Shown: piece by piece, positions 1 through 8,400 of the stretch
How the letters are laid out: every line of letters starts with the position of its first letter
Position numbering within the stretch: the first letter of the stretch is position 1
Assembly (NCBI GenBank): GCA_002298145.1
Contig: DBMP01000001.1
Span: 1 to 64,000 of the forward strand
From: Spartobacteria bacterium UBA695
Lineage (GTDB): Bacteria > Verrucomicrobiota > Verrucomicrobiia > Chthoniobacterales > Chthoniobacteraceae
Length of the DNA: 64,000 nt
Reading direction: 5' to 3'
Position numbers and translations under genes: made by a program
The notes under the pieces: model-generated
Told to the model about the DNA's origin: nothing
The model's database searches: none
Seen by the model: only the letters and a program-made list of their open reading frames with translations

Positions 1-1464
1 GCGCTGGGCCTGCTCGGCTTGGCCCGAACGCTGCCCTGGCGAAACTTGCTGGGCCGGGGTGGCGATGGCGTTCGGCGTCTGGACCGCCTGCGCTGATGGC
101 TGAACGCGCTGCGGAGCCGTGGTGGCCTGCGGCTGGGCCGAAGGCTGTACCGGCTGCTGAGGCTGCGCCGCGGGCGTATGCCGCGCCCCCGGTCCCCGGT
201 GCGAACCCGGCGTCGGCTGGGCCGAAGGCGGCACCTGTTGCTGGGGCTGCACCGGCTGTTGAGGCGGCACCGCTTGCGGTTGACCCGCGCCCGGTCCCTG
301 GTGCGAACCCGGCGTCGGCTGGGCCGAAGGCGGCACCTGTTGCTGGGGCTGCACCGCCGGCTGTTGAGGCGGCACCGCTTGCGGTTGACCCGCGCCCGGT
401 CCCCGGTGCGAACCCGGCGTCGGCTGGGCCGAGGCCTGCGCTCCGGCAGTCTGCACGACGCCCGGAGCGGGACGGGCCTCCCGGACAAAGCTGCGAACCT
501 CGTTCTCGTTCACCCGGTAGGCCGGGGCGCTCTGGGCGGTGAGGCCACGGGTCTGCTCCTGGTAACGCTGGTGAATGCGTTCGCGCATGCCGGGATCGGC
601 CACGATGCCCCAGCCCCGGTCGATACGCGGAGCGCGGATTTCACGGGCCACGTGCGGCGGGGCGAAGCGCTCATGCGGCGGCTCGATGACCGGCGCGTCG
701 ATGAAGAGTTGCAGGCCCGCGTTGCGCGCGAACTCGGGACGGCCCCGGCGCACCCAGTCGCCGTCGGTCCGGAGCACCAACTCCAGGCGGTTGATGGGGC
801 GCTCACTGCGCGCCGCCAGCCAGCGGTAGTCGGGCCCGCCGCAGTAGACCAGCCGCCCGTGGTCCCGGGTGTTGATGTAGGTAATGTTGGTGATGTTCAC
901 CGTCACGTCCAGGATATCCACGTTACGCTGGACCGGCACGATGACGTTGCGGATCGCCGGAGCGCCGAAGTAGCGCGTCTCGCAGAAAGCGTAAGCAGAG
1001 GGGCCGATATCGTAATCGCGGTCCACCCAGACGCCGACGCCGTTATCCTCGTTATAGGCGACATCCGGCGGTAGCGGGGCCCAGCCCATGTAGCGGTCGC
1101 TCTGGCGCCAGGAGACCCAGGCGGGGCCCCAGCGGTAATCGGGCTTCCAGACCCAGCCCACGTCCTCCAGGCGCACCCAGCGGCCGTAGTGGTAGGTAAT
1201 CGAGCCAAAATCTTCGTACGAAACCCAGGTCCACCCGGCATCGGTGTAGGTCCAATAGCCGTCGATGTAGGGGCGCCAGTCGGGGGTCACGCCGCGAGGG
1301 GCCCAGCAGTAGCCGTAATGGTCCACGTCCACCCAGTCGCCGTACGGGAGCAAGCTCTCGTAGAAGTAAGAGAAAGTCACGCCAGCCTGCGCCTGTCGCG
1401 GGGCAAAGAGCGCCATCACGGCGGCTACCAGGAGGGCTGCAAATACGATTGTTTTTGATTTCAT
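1..1464 (-). CDS. DUF6600-type secreted protein with Pro/Gln-rich repeat tail (3' partial)
   Basis: The gene runs off the left edge of the window, so its C-terminus is missing. The ATG at 1464 opens a signal peptide (MKSKTIVF..., ending about AQA). It is followed by a Trp/Tyr-rich domain with repeated motifs such as YGDWVDVDHYGYCW, YHYGRWV and MGWAPLPP. This pattern is typical of the DUF6600 family, whose function is unknown. From roughly residue 330 the protein becomes a low-complexity Pro/Gln/Ser-rich tail made of tandem repeats, and it stays open to base 1. It is divergent from the secreted proline-rich gene at 1663, and 198 bases separate the two starts. I infer export to the periplasm or cell surface. 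The domain call rests on motif resemblance only. Confidence 0.8.
   Translation of the reverse strand, partial: MKSKTIVFAALLVAAVMALFAPRQAQAGVTFSYFYESLLPYGDWVDVDHYGYCWAPRGVTPDWRPYIDGYWTYTDAGWTWVSYEDFGSITYHYGRWVRLEDVGWVWKPDYRWGPAWVSWRQSDRYMGWAPLPPDVAYNEDNGVGVWVDRDYDIGPSAYAFCETRYFGAPAIRNVIVPVQRNVDILDVTVNITNITYINTRDHGRLVYCGGPDYRWLAARSERPINRLELVLRTDGDWVRRGRPEFARNAGLQLFIDAPVIEPPHERFAPPHVAREIRAPRIDRGWGIVADPGMRERIHQRYQEQTRGLTAQSAPAYRVNENEVRSFVREARPAPGVVQTAGAQASAQPTPGSHRGPGAGQPQAVPPQQPAVQPQQQVPPSAQPTPGSHQGPGAGQPQAVPPQQPVQPQQQVPPSAQPTPGSHRGPGARHTPAAQPQQPVQPSAQPQATTAPQRVQPSAQAVQTPNAIATPAQQVSPGQRSGQAEQAQR
192..435. repeat. In-frame tandem repeat of about 102-105 bp
   Basis: Two nearly identical units, 192-293 (102 bp) and 294-398 (105 bp), are followed by a partial third starting at 399. 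The unit lengths differ by one codon. On the minus strand each unit encodes a Pro/Gln-rich segment with the core QPTPGSHxGPGAGQPQ, so the array lengthens the tail of the DUF6600 protein without breaking its frame. Confidence 0.85.
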
Positions 1465-1662
1465 ATCCAAGGTTGTTGGGGAAGCGGGAAAGGACCGGGG
1501 AGATCTTTTTCACCGTTTCATACCGATGAGACTCATCAGCCCGGCAAACATTCAAATGAATTTTCGAAATTACAAGGGCCGATCCCATTCTTCCTATTTA
1601 AAAGCCTGCTTTTCAAACCGGGCGATTTCTGGTTGCCTAAAGCTTCGCTGGTGCATCGACCC

Positions 1663-2325
1663 ATGAAAACCACTTTCCTTCTCGCCGCCGCGTTTGCCGC
1701 CGCGCTCGCCTTGACCAGCCGCGCCCAGGACCCGATCGTCTCCGGCTCGGCCACTGACTTGCTTCCCCCGGCAGACCTTTTCCCGTCGATCCCCGCTCTG
1801 GACGCCCAGCCCACCCCGCTACCTACTCCCGAAGCCACCGAACGCCCCACCGCCGGGCCCACTCCAGCCCCCACCCGCCCCCCCCTTCCGGATGTCCCCG
1901 AATCCATGAAAAAAGGGACCTCCGCGCAGCTCCGCCAGGCCATCCGGATGCGCCAGCTCAAGACTGACCTGCTTTCTGACCCCATTATCCAGGCAGAGCT
2001 GGCCCGCGCCCGCGCCGCCAAAACCCCCGAGGGCCACCGCATCCTGATGCGGAACTACTTCCTGCTGCTCTACACGCGGATCGAAAAAATCGACCCCTCC
2101 CTTTGCACCCTGGCCGAGACCGAACTGCGCGATGCATTGGGCCGTTACGAACAGCACAGCGTGCGCCCCTCGGTATTGATCGAGCCGGGCATCTGTCCGC
2201 TGCCGGGCAGCTCCTCGAAGGACCACCCGGGGGTCGTCCCCCCTTCGCCGACCCCGACGCCCTCCCCCTCGCCCACGCCCGTTCCGAGGGTTTACTCCAT
2301 GGGGGCGCAACCGGCTTCCGCCTAG
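1663..2325 (+). CDS. Secreted proline-rich protein of unknown function
   Basis: The ATG at 1663 was chosen over an upstream in-frame start at 1633 because it places a clean signal peptide at the N-terminus (MKTTFLLAAAFAAALAL, cleaved near SRA-QD). The mature 220-residue protein has a Pro/Thr-rich stretch (about residues 45-80), a central helical region with basic residues (about 85-160), and a second Pro/Ser/Thr-rich tail with TPTPSPSPTP. I recognise no family. The layout of a small helical core between extended proline linkers suggests an envelope-associated protein. A Shine-Dalgarno sequence is not evident. Confidence 0.65.
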   Translation: MKTTFLLAAAFAAALALTSRAQDPIVSGSATDLLPPADLFPSIPALDAQPTPLPTPEATERPTAGPTPAPTRPPLPDVPESMKKGTSAQLRQAIRMRQLKTDLLSDPIIQAELARARAAKTPEGHRILMRNYFLLLYTRIEKIDPSLCTLAETELRDALGRYEQHSVRPSVLIEPGICPLPGSSSKDHPGVVPPSPTPTPSPSPTPVPRVYSMGAQPASA

Positions 2326-2371
2326 GAGGCTATAAAAGGGGCTCAAAGCGGCCCTGGGCGGGAAATTCCGT

Positions 2372-2406
2372 TTGAATCCGGGCAAGAACCGTAGAAAACT
2401 TCCCCT
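2372..2406 (+). promoter_or_regulatory. Putative sigma70-like promoter of pgeF, nearly leaderless
   Basis: A -35-like TTGAAT (2372-2377), a 17-nt spacer and a -10-like AAAACT (2395-2400) lie only 6 nt before the ATG at 2407. Transcription from it would start at or within a few bases of the start codon. The -10 box is not perfect, so this is a prediction from spacing and sequence only. Confidence 0.4.
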
Positions 2407-3120
2407 ATGAGCATTCTCGTGGAAACCTTCCCCGCCCTTTCAGTGGGCGGCCCGGTGCAAAACGCATTTATTGGCCGCGTATCGGACCTCGACGTCCACA
2501 CCGACCGCGTGACGGCCCTCACCCGCCTGGCCCGCTACCACGAGCAGGCCCGGCGCGACCTGGGCTTCCAGGGGATGCCCTTTGTCACCGCCGAACAGGT
2601 CCACGGCAACCGGGTGGCCATCGTGGATAGCTCGGCGGCCAAGCCGAGCGCCTCCCCGCTGCACCGGATCGGCAAACCGGCCCCCATCCCGGTGGTTCCC
2701 GGCGTCGACGCGCTGATTACCGACCAGCGCAATATTTGCCTGGGCATCTACGTGGCCGACTGCTGCGCGGTCTACGCGGTGGACACGGAAAATAACGTCA
2801 TCGGCCTGGCCCACTCGGGCCGGAAAGGGACGGAACTCGGCGTGGTGCCCGCCATGCTGGAGCAAATGCACTGCGCCTTTGGCACCGACCCGGCAAAAGT
2901 GGTCGTGCAGCTGAGCCCATGCATCCGTCCGCCGCACTACGAGGTTGATTTCGCCGCCGACATCGTGCGGCAATGCCACGAAGCGGGCGTGGGCGAAGTG
3001 GTCGACTGCGGCTCGGACACCGGGGCGGAACCAGACCGCTACTACTCTTACCGCATGGAAAAAGGCCAGACGGGCCGCATGCTGGCGCTGCTGGCGGTGA
3101 GGTCCGAGGGCGGAAGGTAG
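2407..3120 (+). CDS. pgeF: Multicopper polyphenol oxidase / purine nucleoside phosphorylase family (YfiH/PgeF/LACC1-like)
   Basis: This 237-residue protein has the full set of YfiH-family signatures in order: EQVHGNRV (first His), DALIT, ADCCAVY (catalytic Cys), LAHSGRKG (His), SPCIRPPHYEVD and a C-terminal YSYRMEK segment. Known family members act on purine nucleosides (phosphorolysis, adenosine deamination), and E. coli PgeF has been linked to editing of peptidoglycan precursors. The zinc/catalytic His-Cys-His residues are present, so it should be active. The length is normal for the family. It is followed 20 bases later by a secretin-like gene with no obvious functional link. Confidence 0.88.
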   Translation: MSILVETFPALSVGGPVQNAFIGRVSDLDVHTDRVTALTRLARYHEQARRDLGFQGMPFVTAEQVHGNRVAIVDSSAAKPSASPLHRIGKPAPIPVVPGVDALITDQRNICLGIYVADCCAVYAVDTENNVIGLAHSGRKGTELGVVPAMLEQMHCAFGTDPAKVVVQLSPCIRPPHYEVDFAADIVRQCHEAGVGEVVDCGSDTGAEPDRYYSYRMEKGQTGRMLALLAVRSEGGR

Positions 3121-3140
3121 GCTTTCCCTTCACCGAGAGC

Positions 3141-3956
3141 ATGGACGCCTTTTTTTCCCTGCGAATTTTTACGATAGCACTTTGCTGTTTTCTTGGAGTC
3201 CAGCTTAGCGCGGCAGAATCCTCGGAGGAGCCGCTTTTGCTTCGAGCTTACAACGTCCCTCTCAGCTTCTTCACAAAGCCTTACCCCACAAGCAAAGAAG
3301 GCAAGCGGGAACAGCTTGATGTAAAAAAGTATCTTCAAGAACAGGGCGTCGCCTTTCCTCCGGGGGCCGAGGCGGCCTACGACGTGGCTGCCCGGTGTCT
3401 CATCGTTCGCCAAACCGCCAAAAATCTGGAACAAGTGGATTCCCTTCTCGTGACGTTCGACGATAGCCATCCGCCCCAGGTCCAGTGCGAAATCAGCGCC
3501 TATGAAATATCTTCGGCCCACATCCGGCTTGTACACTCCGAGCGGAACCTTCTGCCGGAAACGCTAAAGCAGCTGGAAGCAAAAGGCAGACTCATCAATC
3601 GTCTGCTCTGTGTTGTCAAAAGCGGCCAGATCGCCGAAGCAACCCAACGTGGCGGTAAAGAGAGAAGCCACGCCAAGCTTTTACCTGTAATCGGAGCCGA
3701 TGGGGCCACCATCGATATGACTTTAGATTACTTTCTCAACGTGCTTCCAGAAGGTGGGAAAAAGCCCATGGAATTAACGGCCAAATCGATTCTTCACGTG
3801 GATGATGGCCACTCATTGATTGTACAATTCGTCAAAAACTCGACTTCCCCAAATAAGGAATCCATCGTTGTCGTGCTTCGGGCTTCAATCCTAAATTCCT
3901 GCGGATGGCCTCTTCCTTGTAGCGAATCTCCAGAATTGGGAACGAAGGAACCCTAA
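3141..3956 (+). CDS. Secreted secretin N-domain-like protein
   Basis: The ATG at 3141 was chosen because it begins a signal peptide (MDAFFSLRIFTIALCCFLG). A longer in-frame start at 2973 would overlap pgeF by 148 bases. The segment YNVPLSFF ... LQEQGVAFPPGAEAAYDV ... LIVRQTAKNLEQVDSLL resembles the short N-domain found in type II/IV secretins and in related Verrucomicrobiota envelope proteins. The following region (about residues 115-260) is beta-rich and resembles a stand-alone secretin-associated domain, but the pore-forming secretin domain is absent at 271 residues. It is probably a periplasmic accessory protein. The exact role is unknown. Confidence 0.6.
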   Translation: MDAFFSLRIFTIALCCFLGVQLSAAESSEEPLLLRAYNVPLSFFTKPYPTSKEGKREQLDVKKYLQEQGVAFPPGAEAAYDVAARCLIVRQTAKNLEQVDSLLVTFDDSHPPQVQCEISAYEISSAHIRLVHSERNLLPETLKQLEAKGRLINRLLCVVKSGQIAEATQRGGKERSHAKLLPVIGADGATIDMTLDYFLNVLPEGGKKPMELTAKSILHVDDGHSLIVQFVKNSTSPNKESIVVVLRASILNSCGWPLPCSESPELGTKEP

Positions 3957-3960
3957 ATAA

Positions 3961-4010
3961 CACGCAAGGCGCAAAGAGAAACTCCCTTTGCGCCTTGGCG
4001 TCTTTGCGTG
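3961..4010. repeat. Palindromic element, CTTTGCG type
   Basis: An 11-bp perfect inverted repeat, AAGGCGCAAAG (3966-3976) with CTTTGCGCCTT (3986-3996), lies inside a larger CACGCAA...TTGCGTG frame ending at 4010. It sits between the convergent secretin-like gene and lysS and could act as a bidirectional hairpin terminator, although there is no T-run. A related element with the same CTTTGCGT word occurs at 51331-51380. Confidence 0.6.
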
Positions 4011-4027
4011 AAGCTTGAAAAGCAGCC

Positions 4028-5491
4028 CTACTGTTTGAAGTCCGCAGGGCGCGACTTCATATGAGGGAATAAGATCACGTCACGGATCGACTCCGCGCCG
4101 GTCAGCATCATCACCAGGCGGTCGATGCCGATGCCAACGCCGCCCGCCGGGGGCATGCCGTGCTCCAGCGCGGCGAGGAAATCCTCGTCGATCTTCTGGA
4201 TCTCTTCGCCCGCCTGAGCTTCGAGCCGCTGGCGCTGGACGATCGGGTCATTCAGCTCGGAGTAGCCGGGCGAAATCTCCTGGCCGTTGATGACCAGTTC
4301 GTAGACGTCCACGACGCTCGGGTCGTTCGGGTTCTGCTTGGCGAGCGGCACGAGCTCCGTCGGGCAGTGGGTGACGAAACATGGGTTGAAGGTCTTTTCC
4401 TCCACCAGCTTTTCAAAAACGTGCTGGGTGACTTCGAAGTCGGCCATTTCGGGCGAAAGCTCGATCTTCATTTCCTGGCAGCGTTCGCGGCGGGCCTCGG
4501 GGGTCAGCTCGAACCACCCGGGGACGGCTTCGTTGACGAGTTCGCGGTACGGGGCGCGGCGCCACGGGCGGGTGAGGTCGATCGTACGGATCACGTTTCC
4601 CTCGGCGTCCTTGTGCTCGATCTTGAGCGTGCCGATGACTTTCTCCGCTGCGGTACAGACCATCTCCTCGACCATGGCGGACATTTCCTCGAAGTCCGAG
4701 TAAGCGCGGTAGATCTCCAGCATGGTGAACTCCGGGTTGTGCCGCCGGGAGACGCCTTCGTTGCGGAAGCTGCGGTTGAGCTCAAAGACGCGGTCGAAGC
4801 CGCCGACGAGCAGGCGCTTCAAGAACAGCTCCGGGGCGATGCGCAGGTAGAGGTCGATATCGAGCGCGTTGTGGTGGGTCTTGAACGGCGTGGCCGCCGC
4901 GCCGCCCGCCACGGGCTGCATCATGGGGGTCTCGACTTCCAGGAAGCCGCGATCCTCCAGGTACCGGCGCATTTCGCGGATGATGGCGATGCGCTTTTTG
5001 AAAACTTCTTTGGACTCCGGGTTGGCCAGCAGGTCGAGGTAGCGCTGGCGGTAGCGAGTCTCCACGTCGGCGAGGCCGTGCCATTTGTCGGGCAGCGGGC
5101 GGAGCGATTTGGAGAGAACGGTCAGTTTCTTGACGCGCAGGGTCGGCTCGCCGGTGCGGGTGGTAAAGGTCTCGCCCTCGACGCCGAGGAAGTCGCCCAT
5201 GTCGAGGAGCTGGAAGATTTCGTAGGCCTCGGGGCCCACTTCCTTGGCGTGGACGAATACCTGGATGCGGCCGGTGGAGTCGGTGAGGTCCAGAAAGTGG
5301 CTTTTGCCCATGTCGCGATGGGCGGTGATGCGGCCGGCGATGCATTCGCAGCGGCCTTCGGCAAAGCGTTCCCGCACCTCGGCTACGGAGCCGGTGAGAG
5401 CAAAGCGGTGGCCGTACGGGTCCACGCCTTTCTCTCGCAGGGCGAGCATCTTTTGGCGGCGGGTTTCAAAGAGGGCATGGGTCTCTTCCAT
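4028..5491 (-). CDS. lysS: Lysyl-tRNA synthetase, class II
   Basis: This 487-residue enzyme charges tRNA-Lys in the cytoplasm. The N-terminal OB-fold anticodon domain (about residues 50-150) contains MGKSHFLDL and GRIQVFVH. The catalytic core has class II motif 2 (FRNEGVSRRHNPEFT) and motif 3 (GVGIGIDRLVMMLTG), plus the conserved NGQEISPGYSELND segment. The length is normal for bacterial LysS. It is a single gene; the next upstream minus-strand gene, the FAD oxidoreductase, ends at 5575. Confidence 0.97.
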   Translation of the reverse strand: MEETHALFETRRQKMLALREKGVDPYGHRFALTGSVAEVRERFAEGRCECIAGRITAHRDMGKSHFLDLTDSTGRIQVFVHAKEVGPEAYEIFQLLDMGDFLGVEGETFTTRTGEPTLRVKKLTVLSKSLRPLPDKWHGLADVETRYRQRYLDLLANPESKEVFKKRIAIIREMRRYLEDRGFLEVETPMMQPVAGGAAATPFKTHHNALDIDLYLRIAPELFLKRLLVGGFDRVFELNRSFRNEGVSRRHNPEFTMLEIYRAYSDFEEMSAMVEEMVCTAAEKVIGTLKIEHKDAEGNVIRTIDLTRPWRRAPYRELVNEAVPGWFELTPEARRERCQEMKIELSPEMADFEVTQHVFEKLVEEKTFNPCFVTHCPTELVPLAKQNPNDPSVVDVYELVINGQEISPGYSELNDPIVQRQRLEAQAGEEIQKIDEDFLAALEHGMPPAGGVGIGIDRLVMMLTGAESIRDVILFPHMKSRPADFKQ

Positions 5492-5574
5492 AAATGATAA
5501 GAGGAACAGTCAATCAGGCTTGGGCCGGAAAGTCAAAATTCCACCGCGTTTTTTCCCGGCCCGAGGGCGGCGGA

Positions 5575-7131
5575 TTACGGTTCCAGGGCCTGGCCGTCTT
5601 TGAGGAGCTGCTCCCGCAGCGCGGGATAGGGAACGTCCTGAACGGCGCGGCCTTGCGTTATCGCGAGGACGGCAGCGGTGCCGACCGACTGCCCCAGGAT
5701 CATGAAGACGGGCTCCATGCGCACGGAGGCAAAGGCGATGTGGCTGGCGGAGACGCTCCACGGGGTGAGCAGGTTGGCGCACTCGGTTTTCTTCGGCACC
5801 AGGGCGCGGTAGGGGACGCCGAAGGGCTTGGCAAATTTCTTTTCGACGTCGCCCTCGTTTTTCACCTGCCCGGCTTGGACGATGCGCTGGCAGTTGTGCG
5901 AGTCCATCATGTAGGCGGCGAGGCCAACGGAATCCTCCACGGGGAGCTCGCTCAGGCAGTGGCTCTGGGTAATAACGTAGTCCGAGACCATGCGGCGGGC
6001 CTCGCGCACGTAGAGCTCGTAGGGCCAGTGGTTGTTGTCCGCAAATTCGTCGGCGGGCAGGCCCCACTGGGCGTATTGCTCACGGATTTCCGCCGGAACG
6101 CGCGGGTGGTTCTGCAAGGTCCAGATCAAGCCGCGCTGCCAGGCTTCATGGGCCTTGGCGATGCGGGCGCGCGTGGCGTAGTCGGCTTCGGGGTAGTCGT
6201 AGTTGTAGCCGATGTAGTCCGTGGAGATGCCCCCGGCGTTGTTCGAGTCGGTCTTGCCATTGGGCATGGGGCTGGTCTGGAAGAATTTCCCCTGCTGCCC
6301 GGCTTCGATGGCGCGGAAGAGCAGTTCGTAATTGGCCTCTTTGTACCCGGGCGGCTGGGCGACGGGGATGCGGTTGGAGGGGATGTTGGTGAGGCACATC
6401 CGGTAGCAGTAGGCCTGCACTTTTTTGTCGGCGCTGCCCACGGGGCCACCGGGATCGGCGTTGACGCCGGGCAACAGGCCGCTCTGGGGGTCGCCTTTGA
6501 CGCGGTACGGGTCGATGCCGCGCGGGAGGTTGTTGCCGTGGGTCTTGGTCTGGATGCCGTTGAGGGTTTCGCCGTACTGGGCGTTGGCTTCGCGCCCGGC
6601 GGTGTAGCTGACGTGCGCTTGTTTGAGCAGATCGCCCTCGTAGGAGGCGTCGATGAAGACTTTCGCCCGGAAGACGTTGCCGTTGTCCATGGTGATCTCG
6701 GCGATGTTGGGGCCGTTCATGGCGGTTCTGGCCAGGCGCTGGTCGAGGTAGACGCTCACTCCGGCCTGCCGGGCCATTTCGTTGAAGACGGCCTCGGCGA
6801 TGTGCGGTTCGAAGGTCCACTTTGCTTTGTCCGCGCCGTACTTTGCGCCGATGCGGGTGTAGAATTCGCGGGCCAGGCCCTGGATGTAGGCGTCGCCGAG
6901 GTGGCCGACGTCCGTCCAGCCGAGGCCGGAGGAGCTCATGCCGCCGAGGTGGCGGTTAAAGACGAGGAGGGCCACTTTTTTACCCTGCCGCGCCGCGGCG
7001 ACTGCCGCCGTGACGCCACCCGCAGCGCCACCGTAGACGCAGACATCGGTTTCGACCACCTGGGCGGCATGCAGGCCGGGCGCACAAAGGAGCGCCAGGA
7101 GAAGGAGGCGGAGGAGGGAGCGAAATTTCAT
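5575..7131 (-). CDS. Secreted FAD-dependent oxidoreductase (FAD_oxidored family)
   Basis: This 518-residue protein has a signal peptide (MKFRSLLRLLLLALLCAPGLHA). An N-terminal Rossmann dinucleotide-binding motif (VYGGAAGGVTAAVAAARQGK, about residues 33-52) is followed by NRHLGGMSSSGLGWTD, a hallmark of the PF12831 family abundant in Planctomycetota and Verrucomicrobiota. The C-terminal FAD-contacting region (RMEPVFMILGQSVGTAA) is present. The substrate is unknown. Members often sit near polysaccharide-degradation genes, but none are adjacent here. A signal peptide on a flavoprotein suggests Tat- or Sec-dependent periplasmic function, although no clear twin-arginine motif is visible. Confidence 0.85.
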   Translation of the reverse strand: MKFRSLLRLLLLALLCAPGLHAAQVVETDVCVYGGAAGGVTAAVAAARQGKKVALLVFNRHLGGMSSSGLGWTDVGHLGDAYIQGLAREFYTRIGAKYGADKAKWTFEPHIAEAVFNEMARQAGVSVYLDQRLARTAMNGPNIAEITMDNGNVFRAKVFIDASYEGDLLKQAHVSYTAGREANAQYGETLNGIQTKTHGNNLPRGIDPYRVKGDPQSGLLPGVNADPGGPVGSADKKVQAYCYRMCLTNIPSNRIPVAQPPGYKEANYELLFRAIEAGQQGKFFQTSPMPNGKTDSNNAGGISTDYIGYNYDYPEADYATRARIAKAHEAWQRGLIWTLQNHPRVPAEIREQYAQWGLPADEFADNNHWPYELYVREARRMVSDYVITQSHCLSELPVEDSVGLAAYMMDSHNCQRIVQAGQVKNEGDVEKKFAKPFGVPYRALVPKKTECANLLTPWSVSASHIAFASVRMEPVFMILGQSVGTAAVLAITQGRAVQDVPYPALREQLLKDGQALEP

Positions 7132-7137
7132 CGTCGT

Positions 7138-7179
7138 AAAAAAAACCTCGTTGCCAACCGGGGACGGGCGGCAACGAGG
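7138..7179 (-). terminator. Rho-independent terminator after the 7207-8271 gene
   Basis: A perfect 10-bp stem (CCTCGTTGCC, 7146-7155, with GGCAACGAGG, 7170-7179) is followed on the minus strand by an uninterrupted run of T (complement of 7138-7145). It lies just downstream of the stop codon of the secreted-protein gene and upstream of the FAD oxidoreductase start. Confidence 0.9.
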
Positions 7180-7206
7180 GGTAAAAATGGCTAACCGCCG
7201 GACTCT

Positions 7207-8271
7207 TTACTGAGCCGGGGCCGCAGCGGGCTGCGCTGGGGTGCTGGCGGAAGGCTGGGCTGCGGGCTGGCCCGCTGGCGAAGCGGAGGCATCGGCCTTG
7301 GGCGTGCCGCCGGGCAGCATGGCTTCGAGCTGACCGATCCAGTCGGCGGCGTCCTGGTGATCCGGGTAGGCGCGGATGATGTCGGCCATGTCGGTGATGC
7401 CTTTGTTCTTCAGGCCGATGGCGATTTCATCCTTGGCGCGGTTCCAAAGGATCTGCGGGCGCTTGACGCGGTTGAACAGGTCGATCTGGAAGGCGGAATT
7501 GGTCTGGGTGGCTTTCTGGGTCTCGATCTGGAGCTTCTGGTCCCAGTAGCCGATGGTGCGCGGGTCTTTGCTCTGGCGGTAGTAGGGCAGGAGCGTGCTC
7601 TGGTAGATGCCGTCGATGTCGCCGGGGCTGTCGGCCCAGTCTTTCACGTCGGCGATCAGGTTCTGGATCGCGTACCACTTTACGAAGATGCTGTCTTTGA
7701 CGGAGCCGGTAATGAGCTTCTGTTCCCAGAACAGCGGCAGTTTATCGTCCGGGAGCGTTCCCTTTTTCGGCGCGGCGGCGCGGTTGCCCCCTTCCATGAG
7801 CTGGCGGGCCTTTTCGCGGCGAACCCACAGGGCGGCGTCGCCTGCGCCAGCCTGTTGGAGGGCGGCGACGTGGGCGGTAAGCGAGGGCTCCAGCTGCTGG
7901 GTGGTGGCCCCCAGGGCACGCTGGACGGTCATGACAAGGTAGTTGAGGTGCAGGCGCGCGGCGCTCTGGATGGAATCCATTTTGGAGATGTCCTGCACGT
8001 CGTTGGCCGTTTCGTTCTTCGTCGCCATGAGCGCGTTTTGGTAAAACACGATGGCGTTGCCGTTGCTGGCCGAGGCGTTCCGGAAGTCGTTGATGACCTT
8101 CGCCACCAGGGCTTTGCTGGTGCTCTGTTGCTTATCTTTGAGCGTTTTGAGCTCTTTGATGAGCTGACCAAGGTTGACCGCCGGGCCATCTTGGAGCTGC
8201 GCGAACGCCGATGCACCCAGTACGGAGACAAGGGCAAGCCCGACGAAGGGACGAGGGAAACGGATTTTCAT
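7207..8271 (-). CDS. Secreted hypothetical protein with Ala/Pro-rich tail
   Basis: The ATG at 8271 was preferred over an upstream start at 8304 because it begins a signal peptide directly (MKIRFPRPFVGLALVSVL...AFA-Q). The 354-residue protein is mostly helical, with LGQLIKELKTLKDKQQ near the mature N-terminus, a central region rich in Trp and Lys (about 180-260), and a disordered Ala/Pro/Ser/Gln tail of about 40 residues. I do not recognise a family. The start codon is preceded by the pyrimidine tract CCCCTCCTT rather than a Shine-Dalgarno sequence. It is transcribed alone, with a terminator at 7138-7179 behind it and the pnp terminator ahead. Confidence 0.65.
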   Translation of the reverse strand: MKIRFPRPFVGLALVSVLGASAFAQLQDGPAVNLGQLIKELKTLKDKQQSTSKALVAKVINDFRNASASNGNAIVFYQNALMATKNETANDVQDISKMDSIQSAARLHLNYLVMTVQRALGATTQQLEPSLTAHVAALQQAGAGDAALWVRREKARQLMEGGNRAAAPKKGTLPDDKLPLFWEQKLITGSVKDSIFVKWYAIQNLIADVKDWADSPGDIDGIYQSTLLPYYRQSKDPRTIGYWDQKLQIETQKATQTNSAFQIDLFNRVKRPQILWNRAKDEIAIGLKNKGITDMADIIRAYPDHQDAADWIGQLEAMLPGGTPKADASASPAGQPAAQPSASTPAQPAAAPAQ

Positions 8272-8333
8272 AAGGAGGGGAAAACAAACCGAATGGTGCG
8301 TCAAAGTAGTCCCTTAGCGAGCCAAAATGCCAG

Positions 8334-8370
8334 CAAAAAAACGCCTCACCCGGTTTCCCTGGTGAGGCGT
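8334..8370 (-). terminator. Rho-independent terminator of pnp
   Basis: A 10-bp stem (ACGCCTCACC, 8341-8350, with GGTGAGGCGT, 8361-8370) is followed on the minus strand by seven or more T residues. It lies about 30 bases beyond the pnp stop codon. Confidence 0.9.
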
Positions 8371-8400
8371 TGTAAAAGTTCGCTGCTAAACTTTGGCGGC

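Noticed and set aside
5494..7194. Long open plus-strand frame (566 codons) across the FAD oxidoreductase
   Set aside because: It is antisense to a gene with clear FAD-binding motifs and a signal peptide. High G+C makes opposite frames open by codon bias, and its translation is Val/Gly/Ala-rich without motifs.
7207..8304. Start at 8304 for the secreted protein
   Set aside because: The 11 extra residues (MTHHSVCFPLL) would precede a complete signal peptide; the ATG at 8271 is the better start.
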